Shown here in pieces: positions 41,971 to 52,920 of a stretch of 64,000 nucleotides of DNA (the stretch's first letter is position 1; each line of letters starts with the position of its first letter). Made by a program: the position numbers and the translations under genes. The DNA is from Methylophaga sp. (GTDB lineage: Bacteria; Pseudomonadota; Gammaproteobacteria; Nitrosococcales; Methylophagaceae), in the NCBI GenBank assembly GCA_020831825.1, contig JAFIFW010000019.1, positions 1-64,000 of the forward strand. Reading direction: 5' to 3'. The notes beneath the pieces were generated by a model. That model saw only the letters and a list, made by a program, of their open reading frames with translations. It did no database searches and had not been told where the DNA came from.

Positions 41971-41998
41971 AAGTGGGAAAAAGTGGATCTTTGTGGAT
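41971..41998 (+). promoter_or_regulatory. MraZ operator: three direct GTGG repeats, 10-base period
   Basis: AAGTGGGA (41971), AAGTGGAT (41981) and TTGTGGAT (41991) are spaced exactly ten bases. A weaker TAGTGT at 41961 extends the phase. Known MraZ operators are three or four TGGGN boxes separated by five bases near the mraZ promoter, and MraZ represses its own operon through them. Here they lie in the initial transcribed region, so binding would block promoter clearance. Confidence 0.8.
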
Positions 41999-42020
41999 CC
42001 TTCAACTTTGGGGACTGGTC

Positions 42021-42473
42021 GTGTTTCGAGGCGTCGCAACTTTCAATCTGGATGCAAAAGGACGGATGGCAATCCCCACCCGTTTCCGCAAGCACCTGGA
42101 CGTCAGTTGTGAGGGCCGTCTGGTCATCACCATCGATCACTCCGATCATTGCCTGCAAGTTTATCCAATGCCTGAATGGGAAGCTGTTGAGCAAAAACTC
42201 ACTGCTCTGCCCAGCCTGAATCCCCAGGTTCGGCGTTTGAAACGAATGTTACTGGGCTACGCAACTGAGTGTGAGATGGATAGCCATGGTCGAGTTTTAT
42301 TGCCTGCCAAGCTTCGTGAGTTTGCGGGTCTGGATAAAAACGTCGTGATGATCGGCCAGGGTAACAAGTTTGAGTTGTGGGATGAACAGACCTGGAATGA
42401 ACTGATGGAAGCCTGTCTGGAAGAAGATTTCGACGGCATCGTTCCAGCTGAGCTCGAAAGCTTGTCCATATAG
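42021..42473 (+). CDS. mraZ: Transcriptional regulator MraZ
   Basis: 150 residues, GTG start. Two AbrB-like MraZ domains: VFRGVATFNLDAKGRMAIPT (residues 1-20) and ATECEMDSHGRVLLPAKLRE (about 75-95), each with the DxxGR motif. It binds the GTGG boxes just upstream and controls the dcw cluster. The frame extends 16 codons upstream, but the GTG at 42021 gives the standard FRG N-terminus and follows TTGGGGA. Confidence 0.96.
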   Translation: MFRGVATFNLDAKGRMAIPTRFRKHLDVSCEGRLVITIDHSDHCLQVYPMPEWEAVEQKLTALPSLNPQVRRLKRMLLGYATECEMDSHGRVLLPAKLREFAGLDKNVVMIGQGNKFELWDEQTWNELMEACLEEDFDGIVPAELESLSI

Positions 42474-42482
42474 GGCGGACAG

Positions 42483-43421
42483 ATGACAGCAAGTCACCCG
42501 GAACATTTACCTGTCTTGCTAGCCGAGACAGTCGAAGCACTGGCTATTCAGCCGGACGGCTTCTATGTCGATGCGACATTTGGTCGAGGCGGACATAGCC
42601 GTGCCATTCTCAAGCAACTTTCCGCTGAGGGTCGATTGCTCGGTCTGGATCGTGATCCAGAAGCGATTGCCGCAGGTCAGTTGCTGGCAAAAGAAGATGC
42701 CAGATTTTCAATTGAGCACTGTGCATTTTCTACACTGTCCGACGTGATTTTCAGTCGGCTCTGGCACGGCAAGGTTGCAGGAATATTGATGGATATCGGC
42801 GTTTCATCGCCGCAACTGGACAATGCCGATCGAGGGTTCAGCTTTGCCAAAGACGGACCACTGGACATGCGAATGAACCCGGAGGCGGGCATCAGTGCCT
42901 CCGAGTGGTTAGCCGTTGCTGAAGCATCTGAAATTGCCGGTGTACTGAAAACCTATGGCGAAGAGCGTTTCAGCAAGCGCATTGCAAATGCGATTGTTGA
43001 GAGCCGAGAGCAGCAAGCCATCACTACGACAAGTCAGTTAGCCGCAATTGTCGACAAGGCCAGCCCGTTTCGTGAAAAACACAAGCACCCGGCCACCCGG
43101 ACTTTTCAAGCAATCCGCATCTTTATCAATAGTGAACTGGAAGAGTTGACCAGTGCGCTAAACCAGGCGGTAGATGTTTTGTCAGTTGGCGGCCGTTTGG
43201 CGGTGATCAGTTTCCACTCACTGGAAGATCGGATCGTCAAGCGATTTTTCCGTGACGAAGCGCGAGGCGATGATTTGCCATCACATTTTCCTGTTACGGC
43301 AGCTCAGCTGAATCCCCGGCTGAAAATTATCGGCAAGGCTATCAAAGCAAGTGAAGCGGAGCTAGCGGTGAATGTCAGAGCCAGAAGTGCTGTACTGCGT
43401 GTCGCGGAGAAGTTTGCATGA
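42483..43421 (+). CDS. rsmH: 16S rRNA (cytosine(1402)-N(4))-methyltransferase RsmH
   Basis: 312 residues. [13 protein letters not shown], the SAM motif [45 protein letters not shown] and the C-terminal [14 protein letters not shown] are MraW/RsmH signatures. It methylates C1402 N4 in the ribosomal P site, together with RsmI at 40493. Nine bases after mraZ, ATGA overlap with ftsL. Confidence 0.97.
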   Translation: MTASHPEHLPVLLAETVEALAIQPDGFYVDATFGRGGHSRAILKQLSAEGRLLGLDRDPEAIAAGQLLAKEDARFSIEHCAFSTLSDVIFSRLWHGKVAGILMDIGVSSPQLDNADRGFSFAKDGPLDMRMNPEAGISASEWLAVAEASEIAGVLKTYGEERFSKRIANAIVESREQQAITTTSQLAAIVDKASPFREKHKHPATRTFQAIRIFINSELEELTSALNQAVDVLSVGGRLAVISFHSLEDRIVKRFFRDEARGDDLPSHFPVTAAQLNPRLKIIGKAIKASEAELAVNVRARSAVLRVAEKFA

Positions 43422-43714
43422 ATGCCTTGATGGCTACACTGGTGAGAGTAAGGATTGATGTTGGTCTGTTGCTGATGGTGGTGGCTGTGCTGGCATCCGC
43501 TGTGGCGGTGATTTACTCCAAACACACTGGGCGTAGTGAATTTATTGCCATGCAGCAATTGGAAAACAGACGGGATCAGCTCAATGAAGAGTGGGGCCGA
43601 TTACTGCTTGAGCAAAGCACCTGGACCACGCCTGCCAGAGTGGAGCAACAAGCTCGTGAACGTTTGCAAATGATTGCTCCTGCAAATCGCAATACCGTGG
43701 TGATTACACCGTGA
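43418..43714 (+). CDS. ftsL: Cell division protein FtsL
   Basis: 98 residues. A short cytoplasmic start, one membrane helix (about 14-31, [19 protein letters not shown]) and a periplasmic leucine-zipper-like coiled coil ([20 protein letters not shown]) followed by [12 protein letters not shown]. This is FtsL, which forms the FtsQLB complex that signals to FtsWI at the septum. Starts with an ATGA overlap on rsmH and ends with a GTGA overlap into ftsI. Confidence 0.94.
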   Translation: MNALMATLVRVRIDVGLLLMVVAVLASAVAVIYSKHTGRSEFIAMQQLENRRDQLNEEWGRLLLEQSTWTTPARVEQQARERLQMIAPANRNTVVITP

Positions 43715-45420
43715 GCCGTCAGCAAAACAAATCCATGCAAACAGGCGCTTGGCGGCTGAATCTGGTTCGCGCGGGTTTTATTTTGATTGCTATTGGCCTG
43801 GGATGGCGCTTGATTGATCTTCAAGTGCTTAATACCGACTTTCTGAGAACCCAGGGCGATGCCAGACATTTGCGGCAAGTGCCTGTGGTTGCCCACAGAG
43901 GCATGCTGTTGGATCGCCACGGTGAGCCTTTGGCGATCAGCACGCCGGTGCATTCAGTCTGGCTGAACCCGCAAGTCGTTGCTGTGGATGAGCCTCGCTT
44001 GGATGAGCTGGCTAATATGCTGGCAGTCAGTGTTGACAATCTGCGCAACAGGATCGCGACTAATGCAAGAAGGGAGTTTGTTTATGTGCGCCGGCACATC
44101 ACACCTGAGCTGTCAGAGCAAGTTCGGGCGCTGAATATTCGTGGTGTGGCACTTCAGCGCGAGTATAAGCGTTATTATCCAACCGGAGAAGTTACCGCCC
44201 ACTTACTCGGCTTTACCAATATCGATGACGTCGGTCAAGAAGGGCTCGAGTTGAGTTACGATGCTTTGTTGACCGGAGTGCCTGGCTTGCGTCGTATGGT
44301 GCGTGACAGTCGTGGCAATTTTGTAGGTGGTGGCGAGTTGATTCGACCTGCAAAAGCTGGCGAGAACATTCAGTTGAGTATCGACTTGCGTCTGCAATAT
44401 CTCGCATACCATGCTCTGAAATCAGCGGTTGAGCGCCATAACGCCAGTTCCGGCAGTGCTGTGATCATTGACGTGCGCAATGGTGAGGTACTCGCCATGG
44501 TGAATCAACCTTCGTTCAATCCCAATAACCGTGCTGGACTGAGTTCTGCAGATTTTCGTAATCGAGCGGTGATCGATTTGTTTGAGCCTGGCTCAACAGT
44601 CAAACCTTTCACAGTGGTCAGCGGCCTGAGATCAGGTTTGTTTGATGAGCAGTCGATCATCAACACCCACCCAGGTGTATTCAGAGTCAGTGGCCATAAT
44701 ATCCGTGATTTTCGTGATTACGGCATGATCGATCTGGCGACTCTGTTACAGAAATCCAGCAACATTGCTGCCAGTAAAATTGCACTTGAGGTAGAGCCGC
44801 GCCAGCTTTGGCAGGATTTTGCCAATTTTGGTTTCGCACAGGAGAGTGGTGCATATTTTCCAGGTGAGGCGATGGGCAGCTTGCCTGATCCTAGTGTCTG
44901 GAGAACACTGGACAGAGCCACACTGGCTTATGGCTACGGTATGGCAACGTCAACATTACAGTTAGCGCGTGCTTACACTGTGCTTGGCAATGATGGCATT
45001 TTGATGCCGGTTAGCTTTGTCAAAACCTCAGGAAAAGTACGAGGTAAGCGCATGTTTTCAAGTGATGTGATGCGTCAGGTCAGATCCATGATGAAACTGG
45101 CCTCACAGCCCGGTGGCACAGCTACTCGTGCAGCAGTGAGCAATTACACCGTAGCATCCAAAACTGGTACAGCCAGAAAGACCGCTGCAGGAGGCGGTTA
45201 TTATGAGGATCGTTATCAATCCTTGTTTGCAGGTATTATTCCTGCAGACAACCCACGCCTTGCCATGGCGATCATGATCGATGATCCAAAAGGTGGCGAT
45301 TATTACGGTGGCCTCGTAGCTGCACCGGTGTTTTCAGAAGTGATGACCGGCGCAATGCGACTGTTGAATATTGCCCCTGATGATTTGCCTGATCATCATC
45401 TGAAGGTGGCTCATCAATGA
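43711..45420 (+). CDS. ftsI: Septal peptidoglycan transpeptidase FtsI (PBP3)
   Basis: 569 residues, GTG start. N-terminal membrane anchor (about 18-37), PBP dimerisation domain from AHRGMLLDRHGEPLAIS, and the transpeptidase domain with active S295 in FEPGSTVKPF, SSN at 349-351 and KTG at 484-486 (SKTGTARK). It cross-links septal peptidoglycan with FtsW. No Lys/Ser motif is altered. Four-base overlaps on both sides. Confidence 0.97.
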   Translation: MSRQQNKSMQTGAWRLNLVRAGFILIAIGLGWRLIDLQVLNTDFLRTQGDARHLRQVPVVAHRGMLLDRHGEPLAISTPVHSVWLNPQVVAVDEPRLDELANMLAVSVDNLRNRIATNARREFVYVRRHITPELSEQVRALNIRGVALQREYKRYYPTGEVTAHLLGFTNIDDVGQEGLELSYDALLTGVPGLRRMVRDSRGNFVGGGELIRPAKAGENIQLSIDLRLQYLAYHALKSAVERHNASSGSAVIIDVRNGEVLAMVNQPSFNPNNRAGLSSADFRNRAVIDLFEPGSTVKPFTVVSGLRSGLFDEQSIINTHPGVFRVSGHNIRDFRDYGMIDLATLLQKSSNIAASKIALEVEPRQLWQDFANFGFAQESGAYFPGEAMGSLPDPSVWRTLDRATLAYGYGMATSTLQLARAYTVLGNDGILMPVSFVKTSGKVRGKRMFSSDVMRQVRSMMKLASQPGGTATRAAVSNYTVASKTGTARKTAAGGGYYEDRYQSLFAGIIPADNPRLAMAIMIDDPKGGDYYGGLVAAPVFSEVMTGAMRLLNIAPDDLPDHHLKVAHQ

Positions 45421-46922
45421 GCAAGTCACTCATTACTTTATTCGACGGTATTCTGGCTGTAAGTAAAGACTTGCACATTGCTCAGATTACGTTGGATAGC
45501 CGTAAAGTAGTTTCAGGAAGTTTGTTTTTTGCGTTGGCCAAACAAAACGAACTGCGCCAGGCACATTTGCAGCAAGCACTGCAACAAGGTGCTGTAGTCG
45601 TTGCTTTTTCCAGTGAGCAAGTGCTTACAAGTACCGAAAAATCGCTTATCGATGAATACGCCGTCGAAGCATTAGCTGTGGTCAATCTGGAACATCAGGT
45701 GTCAGAAATTGCGGCGCGATTTTATGACAGACCTTCTGCATCCCTGAAAGTGATTGCTGTCACCGGTACCAATGGCAAAACCTCTGTGACTCACTATATC
45801 GCTGAGGCACTGGAAAAGCTGAATTTACCGTGTGCCTTGATAGGTACACTTGGTTATGGGCGTTTGCCGACATTGACAGATAACGGCATGACGACACCCG
45901 ATCCAGTCAGTGTTCAGGCTATCCTTGCTGAGTGCGTCGCGGCAGGTGTTGACTATGTGGCGCTTGAAGCATCCTCACATGCGTTGGATCAGGGTCGATT
46001 GAATGCTGTTGAAATCGATATTGCTGTATTCACCAACCTGACCCGAGATCATCTAGATTATCATCTCAACATGCAGGCTTATGCTGAGAGCAAAATGCGC
46101 CTGTTCAAGATGCCATCTGTGCAAACAGCGATTGTCAATCTTGATGACGAGATGGGCCGCCGTATCCAGTCTGAGTGTCAAATGCACAAGCGAGTGCTCG
46201 GTTATTCAATTCAGCAACACGCCGATGCTCTATTGCAAGCCCATCAGGTCGCACCCAAGCACAATGGTATCGAGTTTGAACTGGTGAGCGAACAACATCA
46301 CACGTCTATTCAGACTGCACTATTGGGCGCTTTTAACGTTGCCAACTTGCTGGCCACTGCGGCAGTGCTCAAGGCGCTTGAGATTTCACCGGATCAAATC
46401 AGCAAAGTGCTGAGTGATTGTCATTCGGTCACCGGCAGAATGCAGGCAACCTCCGGTAACGCTGCGCCGACTGTGGTAGTTGATTATGCGCATACGCCTG
46501 ATGCGCTCAAACAGGTGCTGACCGCCCTGCGCTGGCATGCGATTGACCAGGCGGATTTATGGTGCGTGTTTGGTTGTGGCGGTGATCGCGATCGGGGTAA
46601 ACGCCCAGAGATGGGGATGATTGCAGAGCAACAGGCTGATCATCTTGTGATTACTGATGACAATCCTCGCTATGAAGCTAGCCAGCAGATTATTGATGAC
46701 ATTTTAAGTGGATGCCGAAATCCACAGCAGATTCATGTGCAAGCCGATCGCTGCAAGGCGATTCAATTTGCCGTTCAGCGGGCAGCTCAAAAAGACATTG
46801 TGCTGATTGCTGGTAAAGGGCATGAAACCACTCAGGAAATTGCCGGTGTGAAATATCCTTTTAACGACATGCAAATCGTTTCACAGATTTTGCAAAGCCC
46901 AAACAGGGAGTGCTTATTGTGA
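45417..46922 (+). CDS. murE: UDP-MurNAc-L-Ala-D-Glu:meso-diaminopimelate ligase
   Basis: 501 residues. Mur ligase: ATP loop VTGTNGKTSV (115-124), the carbamyl-Lys region with LEASSHALDQGR, and DNPR at 415-418, the motif that recognises meso-diaminopimelate. So the wall should be of the DAP type expected of Gram-negatives. Adds the third stem residue. ATGA overlap after ftsI; murF begins within its last codons. Confidence 0.97.
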   Translation: MSKSLITLFDGILAVSKDLHIAQITLDSRKVVSGSLFFALAKQNELRQAHLQQALQQGAVVVAFSSEQVLTSTEKSLIDEYAVEALAVVNLEHQVSEIAARFYDRPSASLKVIAVTGTNGKTSVTHYIAEALEKLNLPCALIGTLGYGRLPTLTDNGMTTPDPVSVQAILAECVAAGVDYVALEASSHALDQGRLNAVEIDIAVFTNLTRDHLDYHLNMQAYAESKMRLFKMPSVQTAIVNLDDEMGRRIQSECQMHKRVLGYSIQQHADALLQAHQVAPKHNGIEFELVSEQHHTSIQTALLGAFNVANLLATAAVLKALEISPDQISKVLSDCHSVTGRMQATSGNAAPTVVVDYAHTPDALKQVLTALRWHAIDQADLWCVFGCGGDRDRGKRPEMGMIAEQQADHLVITDDNPRYEASQQIIDDILSGCRNPQQIHVQADRCKAIQFAVQRAAQKDIVLIAGKGHETTQEIAGVKYPFNDMQIVSQILQSPNRECLL

Positions 46923-48274
46923 GCTTGCCTTTGACACTGCATCAAATTGCTGAGCTTCTAGGCTGCGAACTGCCTGCAGAGAATGCCAGTGTTGGCGCTG
47001 TGGTAATAGATAGTCGAAAAGTGACGGATACAGCGCTTTTTGTGGCGCTTCCAGGTCAGCAAGTAGATGGACATGATTATGTGGCAGCGGCAAGACAAGC
47101 GGGCGCCTGTGCTGCATTGGTGAGCCGGCAGGTCGACGATGAACTGCCACAATTAGTCGTCGATGATGTGGTCGAAGCCTTTGCGAGCATTGCACATTTT
47201 TGGCGGCAGCAGTCACAAGCCAAAGTCGTGGCCATTACTGGCAGCAACGGCAAAACCACCTTAAAAGAAATGACCGCGTCGATATTGCGCGAAGCAGGCA
47301 GCGTGCTGTCTACAGAGGGCAACCTGAATAACGAACTCGGTGTTCCGTTGACGCTGTGTCGGCTGCGAAACCATCATCAATATGCCGTTATTGAAATGGG
47401 AGCCAATCATCCCGGTGAAATCAGTCGTTTGGTACAAATTGCGGTACCGGATATTGCCATTATCAATAACGTTTCAGCGGCACATATCGAAGGTTTTGGT
47501 TCAGAGCTGGGCGTGGCAAAAGCCAAAGGTGAGATTTATGCAGGTTTGCCGCTGACAGGCAAAGCCGTGATCAATGCTGATATGCCTTATGTTGGCTTGT
47601 GGCGAGAGTTGTTGGCCGGTAAAAGCAGTGTCAGCTTTGCCCTCGAGGCAGAGGCAGACATCAAGGCACTTGATCTCAATCTCAGCGCTACCAGCAGCCA
47701 TTTCATGGTGATGCTGGATGGCGTCTGCCATTTTGTTAATTTACCCTTGCCCGGTAGCCATAATGTTGCCAACGCACTTGCGGCAATTGCTCTGACCAGT
47801 AGTCTGGGTGTCGCAGCCGAGGCGATCATTAAAGGTTTAAGCAATAGCCAGGCAGTGCCCCATCGTTTGCAGTTGAGACAGGCAAGCCCAGAAGGCTTGC
47901 TGATAGACGATACTTACAACGCCAATCCGGGTTCATTCAGCCGTGCACTTGAGGTGCTTAAATCATTTCCGGGATCGCACTGGCTGGTCCTTGGTGATTT
48001 TGGCGAACTGGGCCCACAAGCGCTGCAAATACACAGACAATTGGGAGAGCAGGCGAAGCAGGCGGGAGTTCATCGTCTGTTTACTGTGGGCAATATGAGT
48101 ATCGAAGCGGCACAAACCTTTGGTGAAGGTGCTGAACATTTCACTGACAAAACAGAGTTACAACTGTATTTGCAATCCAATTTGCACGCTGAGGTTGTTT
48201 GCCTGATTAAGGGATCACGATTCATGAAGCTGGATCAGCTGGCCGATGCCATCGCTGTCGAGGGGAGCAACTGA
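46919..48274 (+). CDS. murF: UDP-MurNAc-tripeptide:D-Ala-D-Ala ligase
   Basis: 451 residues. Mur ligase with ATP loop [25 protein letters not shown] and [19 protein letters not shown] ATP-binding [12 protein letters not shown]; the closing [14 protein letters not shown] is a MurF signature. Adds D-Ala-D-Ala to complete the pentapeptide. The GTG at 46919 is chosen (AGGGAG ribosome site, 8 bases upstream) over a GTG three codons earlier; it overlaps murE by four bases. Confidence 0.96.
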   Translation: MSLPLTLHQIAELLGCELPAENASVGAVVIDSRKVTDTALFVALPGQQVDGHDYVAAARQAGACAALVSRQVDDELPQLVVDDVVEAFASIAHFWRQQSQAKVVAITGSNGKTTLKEMTASILREAGSVLSTEGNLNNELGVPLTLCRLRNHHQYAVIEMGANHPGEISRLVQIAVPDIAIINNVSAAHIEGFGSELGVAKAKGEIYAGLPLTGKAVINADMPYVGLWRELLAGKSSVSFALEAEADIKALDLNLSATSSHFMVMLDGVCHFVNLPLPGSHNVANALAAIALTSSLGVAAEAIIKGLSNSQAVPHRLQLRQASPEGLLIDDTYNANPGSFSRALEVLKSFPGSHWLVLGDFGELGPQALQIHRQLGEQAKQAGVHRLFTVGNMSIEAAQTFGEGAEHFTDKTELQLYLQSNLHAEVVCLIKGSRFMKLDQLADAIAVEGSN

Positions 48275-49356
48275 TGCTATTAATGCTGAGCGAATATTTG
48301 AGCCAGTACTACAGTGGCTTTTCTGTCTTTCAGTATCTGACATTGAGAGCGATTCTGGGTGTCATGACAGCGTTAGGAATTGCCTTGCTGGTGGGCCCGA
48401 CCATGATTCGTCACCTCAGTTTCAGACAAATCGGGCAAGTAGTTCGCAACGACGGACCAGAATCGCATTTTGGAAAAAGTGGCACACCAACGATGGGGGG
48501 ATCGTTGATTCTGGTTGCGATTGCCGTTAGTACTTTGCTATGGGCCGATTTGGCCAATCGCTATGTCTGGATAGCACTTCTGGTGACTATTGCGTTTGGT
48601 TTGATTGGGTTTGTTGACGATTACATCAAGCTGGTCAAACAGGACCCCAAAGGACTGTTAAGTCGCTACAAATATTTTTGGCAATCAGTGGTCGGCATCC
48701 TGGCGGCAATTCTGCTGTATTACACAGCGGTTGTGCCTGCCGAAACGGAACTGATCGTGCCCTTTTTCAAAGACATCGTAATCCCACTCGGTGCGTGGTA
48801 CATGCTGCTGGCTTATTTTGTCATCGTTGGAAGCAGTAATGCGGTCAACCTAACGGATGGACTAGATGGCCTTGCGATTATGCCAACGGTGATGGTTGCG
48901 GCGGCATTGGCAATCTTTGCCTATGCTGCAGGTCATTTTGAATTCGCCAGATATTTGCAAATTCCGCATATTCCAGGTGCCGGTGAATTAACAGTTTTCT
49001 GTGCAGCGATGGTTGGCGCGGGCTTGGGCTTTCTCTGGTTCAACACTTATCCGGCTCAGGTGTTCATGGGGGATGTTGGAGCACTGGCTCTCGGGGCAGC
49101 CCTTGGTTGTGTTGCTGTGATGGTAAGACAAGAGCTGGTTTTGTTGATTATGGGCGGTGTGTTTGTCATTGAAACCTTGTCGGTCATGATTCAGGTGGCC
49201 TCCTACAAACTGCGAGGCAAACGGGTGTTTTTAATGGCTCCCATTCATCATCATTACGAGCTTAAAGGTTGGCCGGAACCCAGAATTATTGTCCGATTCT
49301 GGATCATCACGGTGTTTTTGGTTCTGGTTGGACTGGCAACGTTAAAAATACGATGA
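48274..49356 (+). CDS. mraY: Phospho-MurNAc-pentapeptide translocase MraY
   Basis: 360 residues with ten membrane helices. [34 protein letters not shown] with the catalytic [35 protein letters not shown] and [14 protein letters not shown] are all MraY motifs. It makes lipid I at the inner membrane. TGATG overlap with murF; ATGA overlap with murD. Confidence 0.98.
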   Translation: MLLMLSEYLSQYYSGFSVFQYLTLRAILGVMTALGIALLVGPTMIRHLSFRQIGQVVRNDGPESHFGKSGTPTMGGSLILVAIAVSTLLWADLANRYVWIALLVTIAFGLIGFVDDYIKLVKQDPKGLLSRYKYFWQSVVGILAAILLYYTAVVPAETELIVPFFKDIVIPLGAWYMLLAYFVIVGSSNAVNLTDGLDGLAIMPTVMVAAALAIFAYAAGHFEFARYLQIPHIPGAGELTVFCAAMVGAGLGFLWFNTYPAQVFMGDVGALALGAALGCVAVMVRQELVLLIMGGVFVIETLSVMIQVASYKLRGKRVFLMAPIHHHYELKGWPEPRIIVRFWIITVFLVLVGLATLKIR

Positions 49357-50708
49357 AAATACAAAACAAAGCCGCACACATCGAAAACTGCCTGATCGTC
49401 GGGTTAGGTAAAACAGGATTATCGTGTGCACGTTTTTTATTGGCGCAAGGGATGGATGTGGTGGTCATGGATACGCGTGATAATCCGCCTTGTCTGCCAG
49501 AACTGCAGCAAAGCTGGCCACAGGTAGTGGTGAAAACTGGGCAACTGGATCAAAACTGGTTGCTAAGAGCTGACAAAGTGTTGTTGAGCCCGGGTGTCGA
49601 TCCGAGACTGCCAGAAATCGTTGCCGCGAAACAAGCAGGCGTTGATGTCATTGGTGATATTGAGCTGTTTGCACGGCACGTCAATGCGCCGGTGATTGCT
49701 GTGACTGGTTCCAATGGCAAAAGCACGGTCACAACCCTGATCAGTGAAATGGCATCGCTGTCAGGTAAAAATGTTGTGACTGGGGGAAATCTCGGCACAC
49801 CGGCACTAGACCTGCTGAGCGATACGCCACCTGACTTCTATATTCTTGAACTCTCCAGTTTTCAGCTCGAAACGGTGAACTCATTGAACGCGTTTGCGTC
49901 AGTGGTGTTGAATCTTAGTGCAGATCATCTGGACCGGTACGATTCGATTCAGGACTACCAGCAGGCCAAGGCACGAATCTACAACGGCGATGGTGTCATG
50001 GTGATCAATCGGGATGATCCGGTTGTTCAGCAGATGATGCAGCCGGATCGAAATGTCATCGGCTTTAGTTTGCAGCAAACAGCTGGTGTAGATTTTGGCC
50101 TGATTGAGCAGGATGAAAAACTGTGGCTGGCAGAAGGGCAAACACCGCTGATGCCGGTGAACGAGCTCGGGATTGCAGGCAGACACAATATTGCCAACGC
50201 ATTGGCAGCACTGGCACTGGGTTCTGCGATGGCCTTGCCGATTGATGCGATGTTGCAGGGTTTGAAATCATTCCGAGGACTGCCGCATCGATGCCGACTG
50301 GTACGCATCCGGAATGATGTGCGCTGGTTCAACGATTCCAAAGCCACCAATATCGGCGCTTGCATCGCTGCGATTGAGGGATTGGCTGAACACGGAAATG
50401 TGGTGCTCATTGCAGGTGGTATGGCTAAGGATCAGGATTTCAGCCCATTAACTGAAGTGTTTAGTCAAAGCCTGAGGGCTTTGGTGTTGTTCGGCGTCGA
50501 TGCAGCCAAAATTGCCGCGGTGACGCCTGCTTCAGTTGCCATTCACTATGCAGCCAATATGCAGGATGCAGTGGAAAAAGCTGCGGTTGTGGCTCACAAG
50601 GGTGATGTTGTATTGCTATCGCCGGCATGTGCCAGCTTTGACATGTTCAAAGGCTATGAAGACCGGGGAACACAATTTGAACAAGCGGTGCGGGGGCTGG
50701 CGGCATGA
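49353..50708 (+). CDS. murD: UDP-MurNAc-L-alanine:D-glutamate ligase
   Basis: 451 residues from the ATG at 49353. The N-terminal Rossmann motif [17 protein letters not shown] binds the UDP-substrate, [14 protein letters not shown] binds [14 protein letters not shown] and [10 protein letters not shown] follow. Adds D-Glu to UDP-MurNAc-Ala. The frame is open 28 codons earlier inside mraY, but only this start fits the family. Confidence 0.97.
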   Translation: MKIQNKAAHIENCLIVGLGKTGLSCARFLLAQGMDVVVMDTRDNPPCLPELQQSWPQVVVKTGQLDQNWLLRADKVLLSPGVDPRLPEIVAAKQAGVDVIGDIELFARHVNAPVIAVTGSNGKSTVTTLISEMASLSGKNVVTGGNLGTPALDLLSDTPPDFYILELSSFQLETVNSLNAFASVVLNLSADHLDRYDSIQDYQQAKARIYNGDGVMVINRDDPVVQQMMQPDRNVIGFSLQQTAGVDFGLIEQDEKLWLAEGQTPLMPVNELGIAGRHNIANALAALALGSAMALPIDAMLQGLKSFRGLPHRCRLVRIRNDVRWFNDSKATNIGACIAAIEGLAEHGNVVLIAGGMAKDQDFSPLTEVFSQSLRALVLFGVDAAKIAAVTPASVAIHYAANMQDAVEKAAVVAHKGDVVLLSPACASFDMFKGYEDRGTQFEQAVRGLAA

Positions 50709-51844
50709 GCGAGTCGACAGTGCAGTTTGACCGAAAAATTCTCACGGCAACTCTGAGTCTGCTGGGTCTGGGTCTTGTAATGGTTGCATCCGCATCGGTC
50801 ACTATCGCCGACAGCAGCACCGGTCAGCCACTGTACTTCTTCATCCGTCAGTTGGTGTTTGCAGTCATTGGCATCATGGCAGCCTGGGTCGTTATCTCCA
50901 CCCGTTTGTCTGTCTGGCAGCGAATGGCGCCTCAGTTATTGATGGGCGGTGTGTTTTTACTGGTATTAATCCTGATTCCAGGTGTCGGACGTGAAGTCAA
51001 TGGTAGCGTTCGATGGTTGCCGCTGGGGCCGGTGAATGTGCAGGTTGCCGAGCTGATTAAATTGTTTGCAGTGCTCTACATTGCAGATTATTTGCAACGT
51101 CATCATGGTCAGCTCCATAACTCGTTTCTCAAAGTCATGGCACCGTTGATGTTGCTGGGCGTCGCGGCTGTTTTATTGCTGATGCAGCCCGATATGGGAT
51201 CAATCGTTGTGATCATGGCAACGGTGCTGGTAATGCTGTTTTTGGGCGGTGCAAGGCTGGATGTTTTTGGAGCCTTGATCAGTGTGTTTGTTGGCTTGTT
51301 TGCACTGTTGGTGTGGATAGCACCTTACCGGTTACAGCGTTTGCAAAGCTTTATGGATCCGTGGGCAGATCCATTTGGTAGTGGTTTTCAGTTAACTCAG
51401 GCTCTGATTGCTTTTGGTCGGGGCGATTGGTTTGGTGTGGGACTTGGCAGCAGTATGCAGAAATTGTTTTATCTACCAGAGGCACATACCGACTTTCTGT
51501 ATTCGATCGTCGCTGAAGAGCTGGGCTTGTTGGGTGCATCCGCTGTGTTAATCCTGTTCTGCATTTTGATATGGCGAGCGCTGGCGATTGGTCGGGCAGC
51601 AGAGCAGAGCGGTCAAATATTTGGTGCGCAAGTGGCCTATGGCATTGGTATCTGGCTCGGTATTCAGGCCTGCGTCAACATCGGTGTCAACATGGGCGCA
51701 CTGCCTACTAAAGGTTTGACGCTGCCTTTGATGAGTTATGGCGGCAGTAGTCTGGTCATTGCCTGCGTAGCAATTGCTTTGCTGTTGAGGGTCGATATGG
51801 AAACCCGTCAACCAGAAAAAGCCGCAGCGAGGGTGCGGCGATGA
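50705..51844 (+). CDS. ftsW: Septal peptidoglycan polymerase FtsW
   Basis: 379 residues, ten predicted membrane helices (SEDS family). Conserved FGRGDWFGVGLGSSMQKLFY in the large periplasmic loop, PEAHTDFLYSIVAEELG and PTKGLTLPLMSYGGSS match FtsW. It polymerises lipid II into septal glycan with FtsI. ATGA overlaps with murD and murG. Confidence 0.97.
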   Translation: MSESTVQFDRKILTATLSLLGLGLVMVASASVTIADSSTGQPLYFFIRQLVFAVIGIMAAWVVISTRLSVWQRMAPQLLMGGVFLLVLILIPGVGREVNGSVRWLPLGPVNVQVAELIKLFAVLYIADYLQRHHGQLHNSFLKVMAPLMLLGVAAVLLLMQPDMGSIVVIMATVLVMLFLGGARLDVFGALISVFVGLFALLVWIAPYRLQRLQSFMDPWADPFGSGFQLTQALIAFGRGDWFGVGLGSSMQKLFYLPEAHTDFLYSIVAEELGLLGASAVLILFCILIWRALAIGRAAEQSGQIFGAQVAYGIGIWLGIQACVNIGVNMGALPTKGLTLPLMSYGGSSLVIACVAIALLLRVDMETRQPEKAAARVRR

Positions 51845-52920
51845 CCCAGCGGATTCTTATCATGGCAGGCGGAACCGGTGGGCATGTCTTCCCAGCGCTT
51901 GCTGTGGCACAACAGTTTAAACACATGAATATCGACGTGGACTGGATGGGGACCAGCCGCGGTATCGAGGCCAGACTGGTGCCGGCGGCAGGATATCCAT
52001 TACATGAAATCAGTGTGCGGGGACTGCGTGGTAATGGTGCGCTGGGCTGGTTATTGGCACCATGGCGCGTGATCAAAGCAGTACTTGAAGCAAGAGCTGT
52101 ACTGCACAAGATAAGCCCTGATGCGGTAATTGGACTGGGTGGCTTTGCCTCTGGACCTGGCGGTCTGGCAGCAAAACTATCAGGCATTCCGCTGCTGATC
52201 CATGAACAAAACGCCATTCCAGGTCTGACTAATCGCTTGCTTGCTCGCATGGCCAACATCGTGATGGAAGGCTTTCCAAATAGTTTCGCAGCCAAAGTTC
52301 GTGCTGAATGGGTGGGAAATCCAGTCCGAGCTGAGATAGAACAGATCGCCGCACCAGAGCAGCGCTTCGCCAACCGAGATGAAGCGATGCGTTTACTGAT
52401 ACTGGGCGGCAGTCTTGGTGCCCGCTCACTGAACACGGTATTGCCAGAAGCGTTGTCGAAATTAGATACCAATACCCATGTAGAAGTCAGACATCAATGC
52501 GGTGAAAAACACTTGGAAGATTGCCAGCAGGCATACACACAAGCAGGTGTCAGTGCCAGAGTCAGTGCGTTTATCGATGACATGGCAGAAGCCTATGCCT
52601 GGGCAGATCTGGTGATTTGTCGATCCGGCGCACTGACGGTCGCCGAAGTGTCTGCGGCCGGCCTTGGCGCGATACTGGTGCCTTATCCATACGCTGTTGA
52701 TGATCATCAAACTCATAACGCGGCAATGCTGGTCGAAGCCGGCGCTGCAAGATTAATTGCTGATAATCAGCTTGATGCGGATAAAGTTGCCGACCTGCTA
52801 AAACACTTTGCCGAGAACAGACAGGCATTGATTAATATGGCAATGGCGGCGCGCACGGTTGCCAAAGCCGGCAGCGCCCAATTGATTGCCTCCCGTTGTT
52901 TGGAGGTCGCCAATGGCTAA
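51841..52920 (+). CDS. murG: UDP-GlcNAc:lipid I N-acetylglucosaminyltransferase
   Basis: 359 residues. GT-B glycosyltransferase: glycine loops [17 protein letters not shown] and [39 protein letters not shown] and [20 protein letters not shown] (the UDP-GlcNAc site). It makes lipid II on the inner face of the membrane. ATGA overlap with ftsW; overlaps murC by eight bases. Confidence 0.97.
   Translation: MTQRILIMAGGTGGHVFPALAVAQQFKHMNIDVDWMGTSRGIEARLVPAAGYPLHEISVRGLRGNGALGWLLAPWRVIKAVLEARAVLHKISPDAVIGLGGFASGPGGLAAKLSGIPLLIHEQNAIPGLTNRLLARMANIVMEGFPNSFAAKVRAEWVGNPVRAEIEQIAAPEQRFANRDEAMRLLILGGSLGARSLNTVLPEALSKLDTNTHVEVRHQCGEKHLEDCQQAYTQAGVSARVSAFIDDMAEAYAWADLVICRSGALTVAEVSAAGLGAILVPYPYAVDDHQTHNAAMLVEAGAARLIADNQLDADKVADLLKHFAENRQALINMAMAARTVAKAGSAQLIASRCLEVANG

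Noticed and set aside
49269..49352. Upstream extension of murD inside mraY
   Set aside because: It would overlap mraY by 88 bases with no family similarity; the ATGA overlap at 49353 is the standard start.
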